Origin: a virus | Strand: one strand, 5' to 3' | Length of the DNA stretch: 33,105 nt | Virus record (IMG/VR): IMGVR_UViG_3300020160_003038 | Location: 1-33,105 of that record | Shown: in pieces, positions 1 to 3,952 of the stretch | How positions within the stretch are numbered: position 1 is the stretch's first letter | How the letters are laid out: the number at the start of each line of letters is the position of its first letter | Made by a program: the position numbers and the translations under genes | The notes under the pieces: model-generated | Databases searched by the model: none | The model's input: the letters and a program-made list of their open reading frames with translations, nothing else | Told to the model about the DNA's origin: nothing

Positions 1-476
1 GAACTGCTGTCGATCTGATTCACAATTCCATTCAAGTTAACCGCACTAAATCTATCAAACTCGTGAGAATTCATGAGTCTGGTGATTTCTTCTCTGGTGC
101 ATATCTTGACGCCTGGATTCAAGTCGCCCAGCGCAATCCTGATCTTAAGTTCTATGCTTACACTAAATCTTTGGACCTGTTTCTGTTTCTGAATCTGCCA
201 GAAAACTTCTTTATCACTGCATCTAAGGGCGGCAAGTATGATCATTTCATTGATCAATTCAACCGCTATGCTGTCGTTGTTGCTGATGAACAAGAGGCAG
301 AATCACTGGGTCTAAGTGTAGATCACGATGATTCTCACTGCTTCGGTGATAAACCATTCGCGCTACTTGTGCATGGAACACAACCTAAAGGCAGTGCATT
401 AGGCGCCGCTATTCGTCTGCGTCGTGCTAAAGGTCTCCATGCTGGATACAACGCCAAAAACAAAGTGGCGGCGTAG
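1..476 (+). CDS. GP88-family protein, 3' part (5' end outside window)
   Basis: The reading frame is open from base 3 to the TAG at 474-476, so the gene begins upstream of the window; the GTG at 63 is only an internal codon. The visible part is about 157 residues. It has the block RIHESGDFFSGAYLDAW followed by a run ending FYAYTKSLDLF, which I recognise as typical of the 'gene product 88' (GP88) family named after a mycobacteriophage L5 protein and common in marine T4-like phages. The biochemical function of that family is not established. The C-terminus is short and basic (LRRAKGLHAGYNAKNKVAA). A strong hairpin follows directly, so it is probably the last gene of its transcript. Base composition is visibly richer in G+C than in the structural genes further right. 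Family assignment is from memory of the motif; no enzymatic role is claimed. Confidence 0.7.
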   Translation, partial: TAVDLIHNSIQVNRTKSIKLVRIHESGDFFSGAYLDAWIQVAQRNPDLKFYAYTKSLDLFLFLNLPENFFITASKGGKYDHFIDQFNRYAVVVADEQEAESLGLSVDHDDSHCFGDKPFALLVHGTQPKGSALGAAIRLRRAKGLHAGYNAKNKVAA

Positions 477-485
477 AGTATACTT

Positions 486-510
486 AAGGGGGGAGCAATC
501 CCCCCTCTTA
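486..510 (+). terminator. GC-rich hairpin terminator after the GP88-family gene
   Basis: A perfect 7-bp stem (GGGGGGA at 488-494, TCCCCCC at 499-505) closes a GCAA tetraloop, which is a GNRA-type loop. It starts 12 bases after the stop codon at 474-476. The downstream tract is TCTTAATT rather than a clean run of T, so it is an imperfect intrinsic terminator or an RNA 3'-end stabilising hairpin. Confidence 0.75.
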
Positions 511-538
511 ATTAACACCAACCCATTGCATTCTGATC

Positions 539-667
539 ATGTTCGTTATTAAGTATTTCGCCCCTTATGGTGGCGGTTGGAGAACAAAATCGTTCGCCAC
601 TCGTGATGAGGCAGAGCGTATGATTGCGTTCTATCAGAGTTGTGGAAGTCCTGCATCTTATGCCTGA
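539..667 (+). CDS. Small conserved-looking protein, 42 aa
   Basis: ATG at 539-541 and TGA at 665-667 give a 42-residue protein starting MFVIKYFAPYGGGWRTKSFA and continuing with TRDEAERMIAFYQSCG. The pattern of an opening beta strand, a glycine turn and an amphipathic helix with DEAERM is like other short cyanophage proteins I have seen, but I cannot name a function. No good Shine-Dalgarno sequence precedes it; the preceding terminator at 486-510 implies its own promoter or read-through. It could be a chance ORF, but the protein-like composition and the even use of charged residues argue for a real gene. Confidence 0.55.
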   Translation: MFVIKYFAPYGGGWRTKSFATRDEAERMIAFYQSCGSPASYA

Positions 668-671
668 TTAG

Positions 672-722
672 TATTCGTTCGTGGGGCGCAGTTGTTTATA
701 CATAGCGCCCCTATTCGTTCGT
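672..722. repeat. 11-bp direct repeats flanking a perfect 7-bp hairpin
   Basis: TATTCGTTCGT occurs at 672-682 and again at 712-722. The 29 bases exactly between them form a hairpin with stem GGGGCGC (683-689) and GCGCCCC (705-711) and a 15-base loop. Further TTCGT units occur at 542-546, 740-744 and 748-752. The hairpin could terminate transcription of the 42-codon ORF; the directly abutting repeats are not needed for that. Confidence 0.7.
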
Positions 723-870
723 ATCAGCAGGTCTTATCATTCGTGCGTTCGTGATTTGCAGTCCTTATGGGTCGGCGGGGGGGCGCCCTTTAATCCCATG
801 GGTCCCTTATAATCTATAAACGACCCAGATCGACCTCTATATATCACTCTACACAAAAAATTCCGCGCCC
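723..870. other. Non-coding, relatively GC-rich spacer
   Basis: I see no credible ORF here. It contains two perfect 8-bp palindromes (GGGCGCCC at 781-788 and CCCATGGG at 795-802), a distant inverted pair TGGGTCG (768-774) and CGACCCA (821-827), and a TATAAT hexamer at 808-813 with no matching -35 box. These may be protein-binding or folding elements, but nothing assigns them a role. Composition changes towards the AT-rich style of the rest of the window at about 810-870. Confidence 0.4.
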
Positions 871-910
871 CACAAAGATTCTCCAAAACCCACAAAGATT
901 CTCCAAAACC
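871..910. repeat. 20-bp perfect tandem duplication
   Basis: The unit CACAAAGATTCTCCAAAACC at 871-890 is repeated exactly at 891-910, and the CC at 869-870 continues the periodicity upstream. The second copy ends 12 bases before the TATAAT at 922-927, so the repeat sits where upstream promoter contacts or a regulator would bind for the following mini-gene. Confidence 0.85.
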
Positions 911-927
911 TCAAAATACTATATAAT
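899..927 (+). promoter_or_regulatory. Possible promoter of the AbrB-like gene
   Basis: A consensus -10 hexamer TATAAT at 922-927 lies 30 bases before the ATG at 957. The hexamer 17 bases upstream is TTCTCC (899-904), a poor -35 match that falls inside the second copy of the 20-bp tandem repeat. It may therefore depend on an activator or on an early-phage mode of recognition. Evidence is limited to the -10 match and position. Confidence 0.35.
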
Positions 928-956
928 TTTGAAAAGGGTAATACACAATACTTAAT

Positions 957-1130
957 ATGAAAAAAAATCCCGGAGAAATTTTTGAGTCCGTACAGGTCGA
1001 TCCAATTAGTGGAGACTATTATGTGATTATTCCAGAGAGTATTGCCAACGAACTCTCATGGTACGAAGATACTCAAATTAGTTTTAAAGTCGAAGGAAAC
1101 GACGTTATTCTCACAGAACACGAAGATTGA
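957..1130 (+). CDS. AbrB/MazE-like mini-protein, 57 aa
   Basis: ATG 957-959 to TGA 1128-1130. Residues 8-53 follow the swapped-hairpin pattern of the SpoVT/AbrB/MazE fold: a strand (SVQVDP, 11-16), a Gly-Asp turn (19-20), the YYVIIPESIANELSW stretch (21-35) that matches the family's 'vIPkeiaeeLgw' core, then EDTQISFKVEGNDVILTE (37-54) in place of the usual 'Gd.v.f.vegg.i.l'. Family members are DNA-binding transition-state regulators or antitoxins, usually dimeric. No toxin gene is adjacent, so a phage transcription regulator is the more natural reading. Its stop codon overlaps the -35 box of the next promoter at 1127-1155, which would allow autoregulation or control of the glycosyltransferase operon. 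The fold call is by pattern only; the DNA-binding role is inference. Confidence 0.6.
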   Translation: MKKNPGEIFESVQVDPISGDYYVIIPESIANELSWYEDTQISFKVEGNDVILTEHED

Positions 1131-1155
1131 CAATGTATAGATAATGGTGTATGAT
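1127..1155 (+). promoter_or_regulatory. Consensus sigma70-type promoter upstream of the glycosyltransferase
   Basis: TTGACA at 1127-1132, a 17-base spacer and TATGAT at 1150-1155 form a near-perfect host sigma70/SigA promoter. The expected start is about 1162, some 16 bases before the ATG at 1178. The -35 box overlaps the TGA of the AbrB-like gene. This is an early-type promoter, unlike the TATAAATA late promoters of the structural genes. Confidence 0.8.
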
Positions 1156-1177
1156 ACTTCAGTAATCACTTGAAATT

Positions 1178-1936
1178 ATGGCTAAAGGATTTACAGTAAA
1201 AGCAAAGGCGCCCGAAACGTCTACAACAGTACCCGAATGGGACTACGAAAAAGCAAAAGAAATGATAAGGGGCAAATCCATTGTGTTTTGCCTTCCAGGT
1301 AGGGGAGTTTCTTACACCTACTTGAAGAGTTTTGTACAACTCTGCTTCGACCTCGTGCAATCAGGGGCAAGTATTCAAATCTCACAAGATTATTCATCAA
1401 TGGTAAATTTTGCCCGCTGCAAATGTTTAGGGGCGAATGTACTGCGTGGACCGAATCAGATTCCCTGGGATGGCAAACTGAATTACGATTGGCAACTTTG
1501 GATTGACTCGGATATTGTTTTTAATTCTGAAAAGTTTTTCCAACTAGTTCTGATGGAAAAAGATATCGCCGCCGGTTGGTATGCAACCGAAGATGGTGTA
1601 ACTACATCAGTTGCACACTGGTTGGAAGAAGATGATTTCCGCAATAATGGTGGAGTCATGAATCATGAAACAGTGGAGAGTATCTCGAAGCGTCGTAAAC
1701 CATTCACAGTAGATTATACTGGATTTGGATGGGTACTAATTAAGAACGGTGTATTTGAACATTCAGAAATGAAGTATCCTTGGTTTGCACCCAAAATGCA
1801 AGTCTTTGATTCTGGAGATGTTCAGGATATGTGTGGAGAAGATGTATCATTCTGCCTCGATGCTATCGCAGCAGGTTATGAAATTTGGTGCGATCCTCGT
1901 ATCAGAGTTGGTCACGAGAAGACAAGAGTAATCTGA
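1178..1936 (+). CDS. GT-A-like glycosyltransferase, 252 aa
   Basis: The protein carries the features of a nucleotide-sugar glycosyltransferase with a GT-A fold: an N-terminal strand and turn IVFCLPGRGVSYTYLKSF (residues 35-52), an acidic metal-binding DSD at 110-112 within WIDSDIVF, the acceptor-side TGFGWVLIKNG (181-191), the GEDVSFC motif (220-226) where an acidic residue usually acts as base, and a C-terminal GHEK (245-248) that can supply a metal-ligand histidine. It lacks signal peptide and membrane segments, so it is cytoplasmic. In phages such enzymes modify host surface glycans, phage DNA or virion proteins; the substrate here is unknown. It follows a consensus promoter at 1127-1155 and is followed 5 bases later by the next ORF. 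The start ATG fits the promoter position; there is no clear Shine-Dalgarno. Confidence 0.75.
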   Translation: MAKGFTVKAKAPETSTTVPEWDYEKAKEMIRGKSIVFCLPGRGVSYTYLKSFVQLCFDLVQSGASIQISQDYSSMVNFARCKCLGANVLRGPNQIPWDGKLNYDWQLWIDSDIVFNSEKFFQLVLMEKDIAAGWYATEDGVTTSVAHWLEEDDFRNNGGVMNHETVESISKRRKPFTVDYTGFGWVLIKNGVFEHSEMKYPWFAPKMQVFDSGDVQDMCGEDVSFCLDAIAAGYEIWCDPRIRVGHEKTRVI

Positions 1937-1941
1937 TACAA

Positions 1942-2121
1942 ATGGCAGAAGCATACAATATTCTTTGTAAGGGGAGAAGAATTTATTCACATCTCACAGA
2001 AGAAGAATACTTTGATGTGATGGAGGATCTGTCTCTAGAATTCTATCAGACAGGTTCTCCAGATCCACAAGATCTTGAAACTGAAATTTTGACTACTATT
2101 ATGGAGAAAACTAATGTCTAA
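1942..2121 (+). CDS. Conserved hypothetical protein, 59 aa
   Basis: I chose the ATG at 1942, five bases after the glycosyltransferase stop (1934-1936); an in-frame upstream ATG at 1885 would overlap that gene by over 50 bases and add a low-quality basic extension. The product starts MAEAYNILCKGRRIYSHLTE and continues EEYFDVMEDLSLEFYQTGSP. It is acidic, helical in aspect and resembles a family I associate with T4-like marine phages, with no known function. Its end overlaps the next start by 8 bases (2114-2121), so translation is probably coupled. Confidence 0.7.
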   Translation: MAEAYNILCKGRRIYSHLTEEEYFDVMEDLSLEFYQTGSPDPQDLETEILTTIMEKTNV

Positions 2122-2257
2122 GCGACCATCACTGTCTGGTAACATTATTGAATCAAAACCTAAAAAGACTCGTCAAGGAACTGGTGCTCATACCAAGTAC
2201 GCCGCTACTTCTCGCAATTCATCTCGTAAAAGATATAGAGGGCAAGGTAGAGGATGA
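2114..2257 (+). CDS. Small, very basic conserved protein, 47 aa
   Basis: ATG 2114-2116 to TGA 2255-2257, starting inside the preceding gene and ending in an ATGA overlap with the next. The sequence starts MSKRPSLSGNIIESKPKKTR and ends with RNSSRKRYRGQGRG. It is rich in Arg, Lys, Ser and Gly, lacks acidic residues apart from one Glu, and looks unstructured and nucleic-acid binding. I recognise the overall sequence pattern as recurrent in T4-like cyanophages, but no function is known to me. Overlap at both ends makes a chance ORF unlikely. Confidence 0.75.
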   Translation: MSKRPSLSGNIIESKPKKTRQGTGAHTKYAATSRNSSRKRYRGQGRG

Positions 2258-2910
2258 GTCAACTTCTTGTAAATATTCCCTCAAAAAAGGTATGGGTGCG
2301 TAAAGAATACTTACGCGATTTACAAGATAGTCATGAAGAATTTGTAGAAGGCGTTTGGGTATCGGCAAAGTCCATACCTGGACGCGCTTTTTATTTTGAG
2401 ACCTATCTTCCCGAATATGGTGCATTATATGATAAGTTACCAATTTCTGCATTTGTCTCGTCCCCAAAAACTCCAAAACCAGATTTGGATCTTCCAAATC
2501 TTCAATTTTGGAATTGTATGGACTATGGGGTTCGATGTATTGTAAAGCAACACATCTCTACAATGGATTTTGAAGTGCATAGTCGTAACTATGGAAATTT
2601 GCACGGAGAATATTTGTTTACTTTAGACAACTTTCATGCTGATCCCGATATAATTGATTCTAATGTCAGTGAAATTCCTGAAGAACATAAGTCACATAAT
2701 TGCATTATGCTTGAAAATGGACAATTTTGTTTATACCCAAATAATCGAATGAGAGTTTATGATCTGTCGATTACTCCAGAAAACCCAAAAACTCCAGATT
2801 TTAAGGTTTCGACACATTTCTTTCAAGTCGAGAATGGATTAAAATGGGGAAGACTGGGAGATACTGATGAATATTTTTGGAAAACCCCAGAAGAAAAACA
2901 AAATAAATAA
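2254..2910 (+). CDS. Conserved T4-like marine phage protein of unknown function, 218 aa
   Basis: The ATG at 2254 overlaps the TGA of the basic mini-protein (ATGA), so the two are co-translated. Typical stretches are FVEGVWVSAKSIPGRAFYFE and TYLPEYGALYDKLPISAFV in the N-terminal third, FWNCMDYGVRCIVKQ in the middle, EEHKSHNCIMLENGQFCLYP and KWGRLGDTDEYFWKTPEE at the end. I recognise these as a family found beside speD and the baseplate genes in marine T4-like phages. It is soluble, mixed alpha/beta in character, with no signal peptide or membrane segment. The ordered, Trp/Tyr-rich motifs suggest an enzyme or binding fold, but no catalytic signature can be named. Confidence 0.75.
   Translation: MSQLLVNIPSKKVWVRKEYLRDLQDSHEEFVEGVWVSAKSIPGRAFYFETYLPEYGALYDKLPISAFVSSPKTPKPDLDLPNLQFWNCMDYGVRCIVKQHISTMDFEVHSRNYGNLHGEYLFTLDNFHADPDIIDSNVSEIPEEHKSHNCIMLENGQFCLYPNNRMRVYDLSITPENPKTPDFKVSTHFFQVENGLKWGRLGDTDEYFWKTPEEKQNK
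2902..2909 (+). promoter_or_regulatory. Candidate T4-style late promoter before speD
   Basis: AATAAATA at 2902-2909 matches the late consensus except for its first base. It lies at the very end of the upstream gene and about 40 bases before the speD ATG. In an AT-rich genome this could occur by chance, so confidence is low. Confidence 0.3.
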
Positions 2911-2948
2911 GTTTTTAGTGCAGGTTTTATGCCTTGGAACGCTTTTCA

Positions 2949-3275
2949 ATGGGTAGACACCTCCTGTTAGAGGTGTATGATGTTAATCACGACCTAATTA
3001 ACAATGGAATTGTCCTTGAAGAGGTAATGCTCAAAGGTATTAATCGGGCGGGAATGACCATCCTGAACATCTTCAAGCACTGTTTTATACCACAAGGATG
3101 TACAATCGTAATTGCGCTTGCTGAAAGTCATGTATCGTGCCATACATGGCCAGAAGAAGGTTGTTTGGCAATAGATGTTTACACATGCGGCGAAGGAAAT
3201 CCAAAATTAATTGCATTAGAACTATTAAAATATCTCAATTCAGATAATTATTCTCTTAGAGAAGTAAATCGTTAA
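2949..3275 (+). CDS. speD: S-adenosylmethionine decarboxylase proenzyme
   Basis: SpeD removes the carboxyl group of S-adenosylmethionine to give the aminopropyl donor for spermidine synthesis. The 108-residue product has the short bacterial-type length and the diagnostic block AESHVSCHTWPEEGCLAIDV (58-77) followed by YTCG. Ser60 is the residue that becomes the pyruvoyl cofactor after self-cleavage between Glu59 and Ser60; His65 and Cys80 match the processing and proton-donor residues known from the Thermotoga maritima enzyme. I chose the ATG at 2949, giving the family-typical start MGRHLLLEVY; a TTG at 2934 would add five residues. A 7-bp inverted repeat lies just after the start (2957-2963/2970-2976). 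speD is a recurrent auxiliary metabolic gene of T4-like cyanophages; spermidine may help charge balance of packaged DNA, which is inference. No speE is visible. Confidence 0.93.
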   Translation: MGRHLLLEVYDVNHDLINNGIVLEEVMLKGINRAGMTILNIFKHCFIPQGCTIVIALAESHVSCHTWPEEGCLAIDVYTCGEGNPKLIALELLKYLNSDNYSLREVNR

Positions 3276-3283
3276 ATAGGAAT

Positions 3284-3335
3284 AGGAGATAGCAACCTCC
3301 TTCATAAAAGTTCTGTTTTTACTAAAAAACAGGAG
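3284..3335 (+). promoter_or_regulatory. Structured leader with alternative AGGAG/CTCCT pairing
   Basis: Between speD and the 58-codon ORF, AGGAG (3284-3288) can pair with CTCCT (3297-3301), and the same CTCCT can instead pair with the Shine-Dalgarno AGGAG at 3331-3335. A second hairpin, CTGTTTTT (3313-3320), loop ACTA, AAAAACAG (3325-3332), covers the first two bases of that Shine-Dalgarno. The loop AAC (3294-3296) can also pair with GTT (3310-3312) to make an H-type pseudoknot. Together these would expose or hide the ribosome site of the ORF at 3341. No known riboswitch class is confidently matched. Confidence 0.45.
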
Positions 3336-3340
3336 CTAAA

Positions 3341-3517
3341 ATGTTATTCGAATCCGGAGATTCTCAAAAAAGAATAATTCAAGAAGTTATGCATGATTAT
3401 GCACCAAAGCATAATCTTAAAAAGCAAACTGAATTACATGAAAAAATTCGTAATGATATTGACTATGATGATTGGGATTATGGAACTGAACCAAATTATG
3501 GTTCTTCATGGAAATAG
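3341..3517 (+). CDS. Small acidic-tailed protein, 58 aa, unknown
   Basis: ATG 3341-3343 to TAG 3515-3517, with AGGAG five bases upstream, one of the clearest Shine-Dalgarno sequences in the window. The protein starts MLFESGDSQKRIIQEVMHDY, has a central basic and polar helix (KHNLKKQTELHEKIRN), and ends in an acidic aromatic tail (DIDYDDWDYGTEPNYG). I do not recognise a family. The preceding leader can fold over the ribosome site, so translation may be regulated. The late promoter at 3519-3526 begins one base after its stop, so it belongs to the upstream transcript with speD rather than to the baseplate operon. Confidence 0.65.
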   Translation: MLFESGDSQKRIIQEVMHDYAPKHNLKKQTELHEKIRNDIDYDDWDYGTEPNYGSSWK

Positions 3518-3518
3518 A

Positions 3519-3526
3519 CATAAATA
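3519..3526 (+). promoter_or_regulatory. T4-style late promoter before gp25
   Basis: CATAAATA at 3519-3526 matches the T4 late promoter octamer TATAAATA except for its first base and lies 23 bases before the gp25 ATG, in a short AT-rich gap. Its position at the start of the baseplate operon supports function with the phage late sigma factor (gp55-type). Confidence 0.65.
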
Positions 3527-3549
3527 AAAGATAGAAATTTAATTCTCGA

Positions 3550-3951
3550 ATGGCAATACAAAGGATATCTAGATCGTTTAAAGATATTAGTTTATCCTTT
3601 GATCCTCATCCGGTGACAAAGGATCTACCAATACTCAAAAATGAGCGAGCAATTACTAGATCAATTCGAAATCTAGTAGAAACAATTCCAACTGAAAGAT
3701 TTTTTAATTTATCACTTGGATCTGAAGTTCGTTCAAGTTTATTTGAATTTGTAGACTATGGTACTGCTTCAATTGTACAAAATCAAATTGAAACTACAAT
3801 TGAAAATTATGAACCAAGAGTTAATAATGTCAAAGTGGAAGTAGATCCTCAACCAGATAATAATTCATTTGAAGTTACTGTTATATTTGATATTATCGGA
3901 CAACAATTTCCCACACAACAATTTACATTTCTACTAGAGGCAACCAGATAA
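3550..3951 (+). CDS. gp25: Baseplate wedge protein gp25
   Basis: This 133-residue protein has the length of T4 gp25 (132 aa) and its core: a polar N-terminus, the RSIRNLVETIPTERFFNLSL segment (37-56), LFEFVD, and the conserved Glu-Pro-Arg (YEPRV, about 88-92) that defines the gp25/TssE family. gp25 sits in the wedge core bundle next to gp6 and gp7 and helps start sheath assembly; it has no credible lysozyme active site despite the historical 'lysozyme-like' family label. It is the first gene after the CATAAATA late promoter, and gp6 starts two bases after its last base. Confidence 0.9.
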   Translation: MAIQRISRSFKDISLSFDPHPVTKDLPILKNERAITRSIRNLVETIPTERFFNLSLGSEVRSSLFEFVDYGTASIVQNQIETTIENYEPRVNNVKVEVDPQPDNNSFEVTVIFDIIGQQFPTQQFTFLLEATR

Positions 3952-3952
3952 A

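Noticed and set aside
871-910. CRISPR-like array
   Set aside because: Only two contiguous copies with no spacer between them; it is a tandem duplication.
1885-1941. Longer start for the 59-residue ORF at ATG 1885
   Set aside because: It would overlap the glycosyltransferase by 52 bases and adds a basic extension in the shadow of that gene; the ATG at 1942, right after the stop, fits better.
2219-2497. Reverse-strand ORF of 92 codons
   Set aside because: It lies opposite the well-supported 218-residue gene and has no recognisable motif or ribosome site.
2934-2948. TTG start of speD giving a five-residue extension
   Set aside because: The family-typical N-terminus MGRHLL begins at ATG 2949; no Shine-Dalgarno favours the TTG.
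3550-3951. Lysozyme activity for gp25
   Set aside because: The old 'gp25-like lysozyme' family name is misleading; the sequence has the EPR baseplate motif and no glycosidase active site.
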